A DNA stretch of 64,000 bases from Alentia gelatinosa (GCA_950022655.1 OX465584.1:44994723-45058722); one strand, 5' to 3'; positions 12,956-24,174 are shown, numbered from the stretch's first letter. Numbers and translations are program-made. Notes: generated by a model from the sequence alone, not told the origin.

Positions 12956-15900
12956 AGGAACGCCGAAAGATCGTAGGCTACCCGGTGCGTCCCTATGCTA
13001 TAAGCTAGAGGCCCCGGATCTGCGCTTTTACCAAAATTTCTCTGACATAATTGTTTCCTCTTTCCTATTTTAACAGAAGAGGGTCTAAGAGAGATTTACT
13101 AATCTTGGAAGTGTGATGGAAATACATTAATTACACCCCAGGGATAAGGACACAGAGAGGCACGTGAAGAAAATCAGCAAATATCATAGAAACCTTCTAT
13201 TTCACCTGTTTTTTACCGGAGCAACTGATGCTTCTATGACAGGGTTCGGTGGAATTTGTTTCCCAGATTGGTTCGCAGGAACCTGGAATGATGCACTGGA
13301 TATTCCCGGACATCATGTCGAGGAATCGCTGGATGAATAGGAAGAAGATGATTTCATAAATCTCCAAGACCTATGGCCAGTTGAACTGTTTCATGGCATA
13401 GATAGTGTTTTACATTAAGAGAAAAGTATTTTGGTTATCTATATTATAAATAATAATTAGGCATTAAGAGTGGTTCAGTCTAAGTACAGCAGGCCAACTC
13501 AGTTCATAGCATGAATATGTAAGATCTTCTGGATCTTGGTATGTTTAATATTAAGATGGACATACGTAGAATTTCTATGTCTTACCTAATTATTTGTCAA
13601 GGTTATAAAACCTGTCAATGAGGGTTCCTGACTTATCAAATTATTGTTACAGTCCAGGGACTGGTAGAGCGCCTTACTGAATTGAAGGGAGCGTGGATGT
13701 CAGACAACATCTTCCTATCCAGGAAGACTCATTGGCGATGCTTCTTGTGGTTTGCAGAAGAATCACTTACATCTGATCCTACTCCTTCAGATATATGCAC
13801 AACTTTATTGTATAGAGCATATTTGTCAGAGAGGTTACAATGGTGCCATTCGTCAATTACTAATTGTTTGTTGGTCTGCACAAACATTTAGGTTTTAAGA
13901 AAATCGACCCATCATGTTTTGAAAACAAAGCCACAATAAGAGGGAAAAAATAGACACCGGGAGCTACAGTAGGCCTAAAACAGGCCAGGCCAGTAAAATC
14001 ATATGAGTTGGAAAAAATCCATAATAATAGCATTCAATCTAAAAACATATAACACATTCAAAAAGCAGTTTACAAGAAATGTTTATACCTGGATTACACT
14101 TTATTATGGTGCTCCCCATGGAAAAAGCGGAATCCAGAGGATTTCCTCAGGAGGAAGGTAGGTAGAGCTACAACCTAGGTAGCACGAGACCCACAGAAGG
14201 TCCCCTTATGTGGTAGGTGGAGCCCTGGTGCTCCAGGGGGAGCAGCTCTAGAAGTTGGTTGAGTACACTAAAAAGTATCCTCCAATGAATCTAATGTAAA
14301 AAAAACCCAGAATGTAATATGTCGACTACTCTTTAAAACGCACTGAAATAGCACAGATTTTGTTGCATTCCAACATGTAACCTCAATGGTATTTTTATGC
14401 TATAAACCTATATGTTACTTTGCGTGTCGTAGGGTTTCATTTTTCCATTCGGATGATGTCATGAAATTACCCCAAATTCCAAGTTGGCAGCCTTGGAAGA
14501 TGAAATAGGAACTTTTCTCAAGTTTGTTTCCAGTTGTTTTCGGCCTCTGGCGTCTATGATTTTGTAGCACAAGTATAGTTACTGGTGTACTAAAAAAACA
14601 GGTTAATTAAATATCTTGTAATTTGAGACAAGAAATACAAGTCTAATAGTATATCATAGACGGAGAGTAACAGTGTCTAGCAAGATTTACAAAACAGAAA
14701 GTAGAAATAATATCTAAAACTTTGTTTCATGCAGAGCTAATAAGTTCTCTGCAGGACAATATGTATATAATCAGAAATCCAATACAGGAAAGGTGCGCTC
14801 AGAGTTTGGATAGTGATAAAGGATTGATTATGATAAAGGATTAATTAGGTGTAGAACTAGGAAATCATTTCACGAAAAGCATATTGTCATAGAACCATCT
14901 TCTATTTATTCATATCATGTAATAAGTTAGATACATAACAATAATAATTCTTTTTTAATAGCAGTTTATTGGCACTTTCAGATTTACTTAGCATTGATAG
15001 TTTTCCCTTGATAAATGCAATATATTTTTTCCTCTTTTTTTCTTTGAAAGACTTTTGTATCTATACTGAGTGGTCCTCAGTCCTAAGACTGGTCTTTTGC
15101 AACCAAATGATTTCATACATCAACTATAATTTCAACTTAAGAGGGCAAATGATTCAAAGGAATGTAAATTAAGTATTGGACTTGTTGTAGTCTTAAGGCA
15201 TATTGCTGGGAGTAGTGCGGGAATTAACCTTTACTCAAATTCACAATAATAATCTATTTACTCTCTCCCATTTTGCAAACTTTTGTTAGTGTATAAAAAA
15301 GGTAAAAGTACATATTTATGCTTGAAATTATCACGTTATACACATGTCATAAACTTGCCTAAAATAGCAAATTTGCCGATGTTATCAGCTAGGAGGGAAG
15401 CTCATGTGTTATGTTAAAACAATGTAAAGGATATACTTCTTTGGTCAATGATAATTTACTAGCTAGACAGTTCAATGTCTCAGTGGTACAGACTTTTAAA
15501 CCCAATTGCGCAGTATATACTAAATCTCTGCCATATATATTTTTTTTGTCTTTTAGTAGGATTTCTTTATAAGGTCTTCGTAAATGCGGTACAAGAAATG
15601 AAACAAAAATCACATTTTTATTTTCATAGAACCCGCAAAAGGGGCTTTCGCCTCAATTTTCTGAGCAATTGGTTTTCTTGGCTTAGCCTGGAAGCCTGGC
15701 CTAGTCACATTATAGGCCAGGGCCCTGTTTTTTAGTCACAATATCGTGGATCCACGATGGCCTAAGATCGTAGCTTGAGGCCAAGACATTATTTGGTGAT
15801 ACAAAATGGCCGCCGTGCTGTAGATGGTGTGGTAGCCTGCTGCCTATGATCGGAGCTCAAAGTGTCGGAGCTTACGACAAGTATAGAATTGTCTTAGGTT

Positions 15901-16366
15901 CTATCAAACTTTGTGTCAGAACGGAACGCGCAACGGGGCTTCCCGTAAGAATTAAGGCTGTATTCCATATAGCCGAATTGACCCACAACACACTACATCC
16001 TAATTTTATTTTTAGCCGACTGGTGTGTGTCTGACCCACATCTGATGCATTTTGTTAGAATGGAGGAGGTCCCACCACCACTGTAGCATATCGGGCCTGA
16101 GACTGTAGTGTCTCTGTAGTGCGTCGGCCCACCTGGGTGGGGGTTCCAGATGTTGACCAGCCCCGTCCCCTTTGACTGCAGCGGTACTGGCCTCTGTGTG
16201 CGGTGTGTTGTGACTTAATCGCCGGTGTCACTGAGGGGCGTTGCGTGGCATATCTTTCGCGCCATCTGGCCCTCTCATCCATTGCTCCGACTTATGGCGC
16301 AACACCCTATCAACCTCAGTGACATCCGCCCACCAACAAAACAGATATTTCCTGGCCAAACAGCTG
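12956..16366. other. Non-coding stretch, no gene seen
   Basis: There are no open frames beyond about 90 codons and no recognised protein motifs. The composition is AT-rich. I see no RNA gene and no convincing repeat in this stretch. Confidence 0.5.
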
Positions 16367-17377
16367 CAGTCCTCACTCACCAGTCCTCACTCACCAGGCC
16401 GCACTCACCAGTACTCACTCACCAGTACTCACTCACCAGTACTCACTCACCAGTACTCACTCACCAGTACTCACACACCAGTACTCACTCACTAGTACTC
16501 ACTCATCAGTACTTACTCACCAGGCCTCACTCACCAGTACTCACTCACCAGTACTCACTCACCAGTACTCATTCACCAGTCCTCACTCACCAGTACTCAC
16601 TCACCAGTCCTCACTCACCAGTACTCCCTCACCAGTCCTCACTCACCAGTCCTCACTCACCAGTCCTCACTCACCAGTACTCACTCACCAATCCTCACTC
16701 ACCAGTCCTCACTCACCAGTCCTCACTCACCAGTACTCACACACCAGTACTCACTCACTAGTACTCACTCATCAGTACTTACTCACCAGGCCTCACTCAC
16801 CAGTACTCACTCACCAGTACTCACTCACCAGTACTCATTCACCAGTCCTCACTCACCAGTACTCACTCACCAGTCCTCACTCACCAGTACTCCCTCACCA
16901 GTCCTCACTCACCAGTCCTCACTCACCAGTCCTCACTCACCAGTACTCACTCACCAATCCTCACTCACCAGTCCTCACTCACCAGTCCTCACTCACCAGT
17001 CCTCACTTACCAGGCCCCACTCACCTGTACTCACTCACCAGTACTCACTCACCAGTCCTCACTCACCAGTCCTCACTCACCAGGCCCCACTCACCAGTAC
17101 TCACTCACCAGTACTCACTCACCAGTACTCACTCACCAGTCCTCACTCACCAGTCCTCACTCACCAGTACTCACTCACCAGTACTCACTCACCAGTACTC
17201 ACTCACCAGTACTCACTCACCAGTACTCACACACCAGTACTCACTCACTAGTACTCACTCATCAGTACTCACTCACCAGGCCTCACTCACCAGTACTCAC
17301 TCACCAGTACTCACTCACCAGTCCTCACTCACCAGTCCTCACTCACCAGTCCTCACTCACCAGTCCTCGCTCACCAG
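16367..17377. repeat. 14-bp minisatellite with 19-unit higher-order repeat
   Basis: About 72 copies of a 14-bp unit, cagt(a/c)ctcactcac, run head to tail with point variants. A block of 19 variant units starting at 16465 (marked by cagtactcacacac, tagtactcactcat, cagtacttactcac) repeats at 16731 in the same order, giving a 266-bp higher-order period. The marker variant recurs at 17221, 35 units later. Because 14 is not a multiple of 3, all frames stay open and give long artificial Thr/Ser/His-rich frames; these are not genes. The array continues at 23043 beyond the DIRS element. Confidence 0.95.
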
Positions 17378-17450
17378 TTCCTACTCACTATGGACTACTT
17401 TCTGTTGCCCCAGAATACAGGGAAGAGGAACTATGTGATTAGTCAGTAAC
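17378..17450 (+). repeat. Left terminal region of the DIRS element
   Basis: Positions 17378-17424 (ttcctactcactatgg onward) are complementary to 22659-22706 of the internal complementary region. Positions 17417-17450 (acagggaagaggaactatg onward) form an inverted repeat with 22924-22956 near the right end. This is the inverted terminal repeat plus left extension expected for DIRS elements. The outer boundary is set by where the complementarity stops. Confidence 0.85.
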
Positions 17451-17743
17451 ACGCGAACACCGAGAGAGGTCAGACGTATAGAGCAAGGTAAGGAACTTAA
17501 AGTGACTTGTTTTCACATTTAATTACCGCAAATTATTATTTCCTGTTTTTCACAAATTAACACTAGACCTCGGTCGACGTGTACAATTAATTTGGATGTA
17601 AATAGAAAACTAATCCATTCTTTGGTTGTTTTCTTGCAGCGTGGCTGCGCGGGTCGCTTGAGGCAAGTCTTCTACGCCCGCTTTACTTAAGTTTGCAAGG
17701 GTAGCTCTCTAATATACCTGGATTGAGACTACCCCTCTGCATC

Positions 17744-19291
17744 ATGTCTGCATTACGTGAACAAGCAGACCTAGTTAAGAAGAATAACGAAAAACCCAAA
17801 GATGCGTCTAAGGGCTATTCGTCACCCATACCCTCCACATCCAGGGGACCCAATATGGCGACCATGGAGAAGGCACACAAAGGGACTAAACACCCCATCT
17901 CAGATACCGACTCCTTGGAGGAGGATCTGAGGCCACGAAAGAAAAGAATGACCAAGAAGATTCGAAAAGTCATTGCTAATCCATCGGGGTGCGACACTTC
18001 CTCTCAATTGTCACATTTTGAGAGCGAACCTTATTCACGGCAAAGTTTGACACCAGCACAAAGGGGTAACTTGACACCCGCCCAGAAGTGTCAACAGACG
18101 CCGCCATTAACAGACCAACAGGCAACCCTGGGAGGTCTGAATCTCCAATTCCTACAATCTTTGTTCACTAACACAAACTTAAAGTGGATGATGAATACCC
18201 CTAAGGACGATTACCTCCAAGAGGACGAGGCAAATGACCAGAATAAATGTGCAAACAAAAGGGACTCTTTGACCGCAAACAAAGATACACAGAAGGTTGC
18301 GACCAGTGATGCGGCGCCCGTGCAGGGTACGCGGGTGAACCCCGTAACCCCTAACATACCCCCCACCGCGGGGGACGCTAAGGGGGACGCGCAAACAAAG
18401 GAGGATACAAAGGAGAAAAAGCGAGACCATTTCGCGACAGCGAAGCCCGGGGCAATTACAACTGCGGGCCTCACAAGGTTTGCGGACATCGATAAACCAA
18501 AAGCCTCACCACCTTTGGATGAATCATTAGCAGGACTTATTGATTCATACTTAAACGCAAACATTGAACAAAAGGACGCAAAGGCACTGATGGATAAGTA
18601 CCCGCCTCCCGAAAACGTTGAGAACATGGAAGTGCCCCTCATGGAGGAGGGATTTCGCAACTCGAAGGATATAGATTCTCACTTGAAAAAGAATGATTTG
18701 TTGCTCGTGAATGCAACAAAGTCAATGATGGCCGCGTTCACAGCACTACTACCATTCGTTGAACTTGCCTTCAAAAGAGGACAAGAAGACGCTGAACTAA
18801 ACGAAGCATCCAAGTCAGCAACAGACGGAATTAATTTGTTATTCATTGCAAATTCTTATATCGCAAAACGCCGCAGAGAAGCATTCCGCCCGAAACTGGC
18901 GAAAGATTTGGCGGAAGCCACAATAAACTCGCCTCTAACGACCAAAACACTGTTCGGAGATGTAAACTCATCTGTGAAAGAAGCGGAAAAAGAAGAAAAA
19001 CTGACAAAGAAGCTGTTGGCCACACCATCTAAAGATAAGTCAAAACAAGACAACAAGTATCAACATCGCCAAGGTAGACGAAACAACAACCATGTGGGGT
19101 TTCGCGGTCAGAACCGCCAATATCACCAGAGTTACCAAGGCCAAAGAAGCCAGAACAACTACAACAACAACAACAACAACTCGTACGGACAGTATCAAAA
19201 CAACAGTCAGAACCAACGAAGCTGGCAAAACAACAACAACAACAAGAACTCTCAGCACCAGAACCAACATCAGAATCAGAAAAAGAAATAG
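17744..19291 (+). CDS. DIRS element gag-like protein, 515 aa
   Basis: First ORF of the DIRS element, in the position where these elements carry gag, which encodes the structural RNA-binding protein. I start it at the ATG of MSALREQADL; the frame stays open a few codons upstream but has no earlier ATG. The N-terminal half is charged and low in complexity (Lys/Thr/Asp-rich, with a basic PRKKRMTKK patch near residue 72). A more ordered region near residues 270-400 includes LLLVNATKSMMAAFTALLPF. The last 80 residues are Asn/Gln/Arg-rich with poly-Asn runs, suggesting nucleic-acid binding without a zinc knuckle. The frame is intact, unlike the downstream genes. Assignment rests on position and composition, not on a recognised domain. 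Confidence 0.7.
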   Translation: MSALREQADLVKKNNEKPKDASKGYSSPIPSTSRGPNMATMEKAHKGTKHPISDTDSLEEDLRPRKKRMTKKIRKVIANPSGCDTSSQLSHFESEPYSRQSLTPAQRGNLTPAQKCQQTPPLTDQQATLGGLNLQFLQSLFTNTNLKWMMNTPKDDYLQEDEANDQNKCANKRDSLTANKDTQKVATSDAAPVQGTRVNPVTPNIPPTAGDAKGDAQTKEDTKEKKRDHFATAKPGAITTAGLTRFADIDKPKASPPLDESLAGLIDSYLNANIEQKDAKALMDKYPPPENVENMEVPLMEEGFRNSKDIDSHLKKNDLLLVNATKSMMAAFTALLPFVELAFKRGQEDAELNEASKSATDGINLLFIANSYIAKRRREAFRPKLAKDLAEATINSPLTTKTLFGDVNSSVKEAEKEEKLTKKLLATPSKDKSKQDNKYQHRQGRRNNNHVGFRGQNRQYHQSYQGQRSQNNYNNNNNNSYGQYQNNSQNQRSWQNNNNNKNSQHQNQHQNQKKK

Positions 19292-20618
19292 AGGTACGTA
19301 AAGGTGTGTGTAATAATCCTGACAATACCATTGATCTTGATGAACTGTATTTGACCAATGTCCCAGAATCGTTCAGGGCCGGCCAAACAAAAGATTATTC
19401 TAAAGTTTGGAAGACCATAACAAATGAAAAATGGATTCTCAATCAGGTTAAAGGAGTCAAATTGAATTTCATTTCCACTCCAATTCAAGACAAACCGCCA
19501 AATGAATACAGATTACGAAAAGACGAAATCTCTAAGGTTGATTGTGAAATTACAAACATGCTGTCCAAAGGTATCATCGAAAAAACTAGCAATTCCCCCG
19601 GGGAATGGATCTCTAACTTTTTACACGACCTAAACCAGATGAAAAAATCAGAGTAATCCTTGATCTAACTGAGTTAAACAAACACATACAGTATCAACAC
19701 TTCAAAATGTCTACTTTCGCTACAGCATTAGACCTTGTAGAACAAAACGATTATATGGCATCCATCGACCTGAAGGATGCCTATTATTCAATAAGTATCG
19801 ACAAAAACCACAGGAAATTCCTCAGATTCCATTGGAACGGTGAATTATATCAATACACCGTTCTACCAAACGGACTGGCATGCGCCCCGCGTATCTTCAC
19901 CAAAATATTAAACCCAGTCTTCGCACATGTCAGAAAACTTGGGGGAAATTGTTTTGGGTATATCAATGATTCATTTGTGATCGAAAAATCAAAAAGAAAA
20001 TGTTTTGAAACGGTCAAACTGTTAGCACAGACATTGGACTCATTAGGATTTGTAATACATCCGCACAAATCAGTCTTCATACCAAACACACAATTGTCAT
20101 TTCTAGGGTTTGTCATAAATTCACATGATATGAGTGTCACTCTAGGAAGTTCAAAAATCGAAAAGTTTACCAACACTGTAAAAGAGGTAATCGCAAAAGA
20201 CATTATCAAGATAAGAGAATGCGCAATGATTGTGGGACTGATGACAGCCTACTCCCCAGCAGTCGATTATGGACTAGCTCACATAAAATCTTTAGAAAGA
20301 GACAAAAACAACGCCTTGTCAGAAAATGCTGGAAACTTCGACAAAAGAATGAAAATCTCTTATTTGGGTTTACAAGACATCAAATGGTGGTTGAAAAATG
20401 TAAATTGTTCAAAAAGAAAAATCAGACCGTTATCTCCAGATTTAGAAATCAGCACGGACGCCAGCCTAGAAGGTTGGGGCGCCCACTGTAACGGCACCTC
20501 GATAGGAGGAAGGTGGAAAGACTCTGAAATACAACACATAAATGTATTAGAATTGAAAGCCATTTACCTTGCCCGCATACGTGCGAAAGCAAGGAGGTAT
20601 AAGATCATTAGCTTGTGA
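19291..20618 (+). pseudogene. DIRS reverse transcriptase and start of RNase H, broken
   Basis: This encodes the reverse transcriptase of the DIRS element. The first part (frame from 19306: PNEYRLRKDEISKVDCEI, then GIIEKTSNSPGEWISN) is the RT N-terminal region. It breaks at a run of five T near 19618, where one lost base shifts the frame. The second part (19622-20618) carries motif A (SIDLKDAYYSI), LPNGLACAP, and a motif C that reads Y-I-N-D at 19959-19970 in place of Y-x-D-D, so a catalytic Asp is replaced. RNase H begins at STDASLEGWGAH and HINVLELKAIYL, then goes out of frame near 20570. The RT of this copy should be inactive. Family assignment is firm from motif order and the recombinase downstream. 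Confidence 0.85.
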
Positions 20619-21135
20619 CCAAATTGCAAAAGATATTTGGAATTGGGCTGAAAAATCAAAAAACTGGATCGTAATAACACACTTACCAGGGGTTCTTAAC
20701 ACGCTTGCAGACAAGGCATCGCGTGAGTTCAAAGATAACTTGGAAATTGAGTTATCGGTAAATCTTTTCCAAAAAGTGGTACAGTGGGTAGGACAACCAG
20801 ATATTGATCTTTTTGCCTCTTTCTGTAATGCAAAATGTAACTTTCTGTTCCTGGAAGCCAGATCCAGAATCGGCACATGTTGACGCTTTCTCCATATCAT
20901 GGAGGGGAATAAAAGGTTATGCTTTCCCACCTTTCAGCATCATCCTGAAAGTCCTGAAAAAGGTGAAGGAAGAAACCCACAATGGATCTTGTTGGTCACC
21001 CCGGACTGGCCGAGTGCGGTATGGTTCACCCCCCTCAACAACCAAGCGAAACACATGAGAAGAATAGGAAGAAAAAACAAAAATCTCATATTTCCTCACA
21101 CACAACAAAATTTCCAAAAAGGGCTACCCCTAATT
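20569..21135 (+). pseudogene. DIRS RNase H C-terminal part and linker region, broken
   Basis: The remainder of RNase H resumes in another frame at AYVRKQGGIRSLACDQ and continues through HLPGVLNTLADKASREF. Between LELKAIYL and AYVRKQGG, related elements have about 30 more residues, including the catalytic TDN motif. These are missing, which points to a small deletion. After DIDLFASFCNAKCN the frame changes near 20845 (continuing SWKPDPESAHVDAFSISW and YAFPPFSII) and again near 20975 (continuing PQWILLVTPDWPSAVWF). These segments form the conserved region between RNase H and recombinase in DIRS elements. Three frames within 600 bp show decay. Exact breakpoints are within about 10 bp. Confidence 0.8.
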
Positions 21136-22061
21136 TTTTCGATATTATAAACAAAGACCTAGTAGAAAACCAGGAATGTGACCAAGAAACAGCTGAGTTC
21201 CTACTCGATTCTTGGCAACCCAGCACAAGAAAGTCATACAACACCTACTTAAACAAATGGGATTCTTTCTGTATAACACATCAGATAAACAAATTAAATC
21301 CAAAAATATTTGAAGTTTGCCAATTTTTGAAAACCCTTTCCGATAAAGGCTTTGCATACGGGTCTATAAACATAGCGAGATGTGCGCTATCTTTTCTATT
21401 ACCGACTCTGGAAAACGGAGACACCATAGGCAGTTCTTACTGGGTAAAACGAGCCATAAGATCGGCGTACCTTCGAAAACCACCCAAACCTAAATACCAT
21501 CAGTTTTCGGACGTCTCACTGGTTTTCAACCTATTCAAAACTTGGGGAGACAACAAAAACCTGACTTTAGAAAGATTGACGAAAAAATTAGTTGTATTAT
21601 TTCTGATCATTTCTGGCCAAAGAGGCCAAGCAGTCACAGCCCTGTCATTAGATCATATGACCACGCAGCAAGACGAAAGTCTCTGCTTTGTCTTGACGGC
21701 TTTAATGAAAACGGCAAAAACCGGAGAATCATTACAAACAGTTGTCCTCAAACCGTTCAGCAAATGCAAAGACATTTGCATAGTCAAAACGATAAAAGAT
21801 TACATACAGACTACAGAAGATTTCCGAAAATCTAACCAGTTAGTCCTATCATACAGAAAACCAAACAAACCGATACACCGAGACACAGTCTCCCGTTATG
21901 TAGTACACACACTAGCACTTAGCGGCATCGACACATCTACCTACACAGCACATTCCACCAGAGGAGCTGGAACCTTAGCAGGTGCGAAGTTAGGTGTGAA
22001 CGCAAACGAACTGTTAGCGTACGGGTCATGGAAGTGTGAACGCACCATGGCCCGTCACTAA
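21130..22061 (+). pseudogene. DIRS tyrosine recombinase, stop at the nucleophile position
   Basis: This is the site-specific recombinase that would integrate the circular DNA intermediate. The open frame runs from 20982, but recognisable sequence starts near 21140. The N-terminal core-binding part reads SWQPSTRKSYNTYLNKW. The catalytic part has the box I Arg in ISGQRGQAVTALSL, the H-x-x-R pair in AHSTRGAGTLAG, and the Trp of AYGSWKCERT. The catalytic Tyr is expected ten residues after that Trp, and exactly there the codon is TAA (22059-22061). The same frame stays open for 23 more codons to TGA at 22131. This looks like a nonsense change of the nucleophile codon in a protein otherwise intact over 300 residues. 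Confidence 0.85.
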
Positions 22062-22658
22062 AAAAGAAAGTTGAACAAAGAAACTAAACAAATGACAGTT
22101 GCAGAAGCGAGACTTCATGAAAACGCCACATGAACAACATACAGAGTTCATTAGAAAATATCAGAAAACAATTATTGTCCTTTTCTGAGGTGCTAAAATA
22201 ACATGGTGCTACCATAAATGTTTTTGTATTATGCGCATTTGCCATTTGCATAATTAGTTAGTAACTAGAAACATGTATTTTACTGATAACTTACTATACA
22301 GTATTGATTACTGATGATTTATCGTCCATAAAGGACAAAATTGTGATACACGGACGATGTACAATTATTTGAAAAATTACATGTACTACGTGGTGCCTGA
22401 TGCATTCCTGTGATTGATATATGTTTAATGAACAATGATTCTGATACATTTAAGAAATATTTAACCACATATACTCAGAATACTTAAGACGTTGACATAA
22501 CATAAAGCGAGAATTTTCCCGCATTTTTATGTATATTTTTTATCTTATAAGGTCAGAGACCGTAAATAAAGATAAAAACCTAGAAGTATTTCTTGAGTTT
22601 TGTTAATTATTTCTTTATGGGAAAGTGATAGATAAAATAAATTCTACTCTTTAAAAAT

Positions 22659-22798
22659 CTTCCCTGTATTCTGGGGCAACAGAAAGTAGTCCGTAGTGAG
22701 TAGGAATAGATAATTACCCGAGGTACTTACCTAGTACTGAAGGGGAATTGATGTTCCTATGAGCCTAGGGCTACGATGTAGCCCCAGGATAACAGGGA
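22659..22798 (+). repeat. DIRS internal complementary region
   Basis: Positions 22659-22706 (cttccctgtattctggggc to gtgagtaggaa) are complementary to the left end of the element. Positions 22705-22798 (atagataattacccgagg to ccaggataacaggga) are complementary to the right end. The two halves abut with a 1-2 bp overlap. In DIRS elements this region templates the joining of the two ends into a circle, so the junction marks the element boundaries at 17378 and 23042. Confidence 0.9.
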
Positions 22799-22923
22799 CC
22801 CACCTTCCTTCCCCAGGACTAACCTCCTATTGGGATTAAAATTACAAATTTCAATACTTGAATATTTTATTCTGTTGCTTTCCCATACAATTTATTTTAT
22901 CTAAAGCGGTATTCTTGCTCCAA

Positions 22924-23042
22924 TTACTGACTAATCACATAGTTCCTCTTCCCTGTTATCCTGGGGCTACATTGTAGCCCTAGGCTCGTAGGAACATCAA
23001 TTCCCCTTCAGTACTAGGTAAGTACCTCGGGTAATTATCTAT
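22924..23042 (+). repeat. Right terminal region of the DIRS element
   Basis: Positions 22924-22956 are the inverted partner of the left terminal repeat. Positions 22950-23042 (tccctgttatcctggggct to gggtaattatctat) are the right extension, complementary to the second half of the internal complementary region. A few mismatches (attg/cgat, cgta/tatg) show some divergence since insertion. Confidence 0.85.
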
Positions 23043-23145
23043 ACTCCCTCACCAGTACTCCCTCACCAGTACTCACTCACCAGTCCTCACCAGTCCTCAC
23101 TCACCAGTACTCACTCACCAGTACTCACACACCAGTACATAAACG
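23043..23145 (+). repeat. Continuation of the 14-bp minisatellite
   Basis: About seven units of the cagtactcactcac family, with cagtactccctcac variants, follow the DIRS right end immediately and decay near 23145. This shows that the DIRS element sits within the array, near its right edge. Confidence 0.9.
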
Positions 23146-23473
23146 CCAGCACTGATTTACCAGTACCCTCTAAGTTGTGTCAATCTCTTTTTAAAAATTT
23201 CTTTTAATCAATAAACAAGACAGTTCATCCTGTTTGGTGTATCTGTACTTGCTCACACCGCCAACTTCCGGGTCTGTAGTCTACAGGTCGCCCAGTTTCA
23301 AATTGTGGGTTATATATAGACCGGTTACTCAACACCATATGTAGGGTGGTGAGGGGCTCGATACATGACCCCTGACCCCGCGTTGAGCGCGGGAAAACAA
23401 CCCTAGATAAGTAGTCTTGCAAAAGTCCCTTCATCTATTGTGTTTTGTCTGTGTCACTAGGGAAGGGTCTGTG

Positions 23474-23602
23474 CGGTCCATAACTATCAAAAATGTCCAT
23501 AACTATCAAAAATGACTACGTTTGAGACTTATGGACATTCATCATGTCCATAACTATCAAAATGTCCATAAGTATAAAAAAATGTCCATAACTATCAAAA
23601 CC
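23474..23602 (+). repeat. Imperfect tandem repeat of about 18-19 bp
   Basis: The motif tgtccataactatcaaaa recurs at about 23474, 23492, 23544, 23564 (variant) and 23582, with a diverged spacer between the second and third. It is a short minisatellite and not coding. Confidence 0.75.
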
Positions 23603-23639
23603 TGGTTAAAAAATGTGTTACTGCATTTGCGTTACATAG

Positions 23640-24110
23640 CGTTACTTCCCGTTACCATTCAACCACGTAACACTACCTAAGTAAACATTACTGATCAAAT
23701 CGCGTTACATTCTAATTGCGTTACGCTACCTAAGAATGCGTTATATTTATGACCACATTACATCCTTACCCCGTTATCGCGTTATCGTTACCACGTTACC
23801 GTTACTGCATTACCAATCTAACCTTGTTACAGTATTACACATCTAACCGTGTTAGCATCCTAACCCTGTTACTGCATCACAGTTACCGCATTACCATACT
23901 AACCCTGTTACGTGTTACCATACTAACCCTGTTATGCGTTACCGTTCTAACCGCATTACCATACTAACTGCGTTACGCGTTACCGTTCTAACCGCGTTAC
24001 CATACTAACCGCGTTACGCGTTACCGTTCTAACCGCGTTACATTCTAACCGCGTTACGCGTTACCGTTCTAACCGCGTTACATACTAACCCCGTTAAGCG
24101 TTACTGTGCT
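23640..24110 (+). repeat. Degenerate gcgttac/ctaaccg minisatellite
   Basis: Repeats of ccgcgttacgcgttaccg and ttctaaccgcgttacatac become regular from about 23880 to 24095 and are degenerate before that. Unit length varies between about 17 and 33 bp. The open frames here are artefacts of the repeat. Confidence 0.75.
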
Positions 24111-24174
24111 AATCGTAGAAACGTGGTCAATTTTTTATTTCTATCAGGAGGTGAATCGTAGACCATATCAGTGC

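Larger units (their letters stand above)
17378..23042 (+). mobile_element. DIRS-type tyrosine-recombinase retrotransposon, full length but inactive
   Basis: The element is about 5.66 kb and has the hallmarks of DIRS elements: gag, then RT and RNase H, then a tyrosine recombinase, with no integrase or LTRs. The ends are split. An internal complementary region (22659-22798) contains the complement of the left end directly joined to the complement of the right end. It lies inside the 14-bp minisatellite, with array sequence on both sides. AATAAA near 22565 could end its transcript. I see no methyltransferase domain. Coding defects are frameshifts near 19618, 20845 and 20975, a deletion near 20570, an Asn in the RT active site and a stop at the recombinase Tyr position. 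The copy cannot be autonomous. Confidence 0.9.

Noticed and set aside
16225..16761. 178-codon open frame rich in Thr/His/Ser/Pro
   Set aside because: It is the 14-bp minisatellite read through; all frames stay open because the unit has no stop codons, and the residue pattern repeats every 14 residues.
19029..19358. Cys/Val-rich and Ser/Cys-rich frames antisense to the DIRS gag
   Set aside because: They are shadows of the Asn/Gln-rich (aac/caa) codon run of gag.
16367..23145. CRISPR-like or satellite-encoded system at the tandem repeats
   Set aside because: Units are contiguous with no spacers, and the context is animal nuclear DNA.
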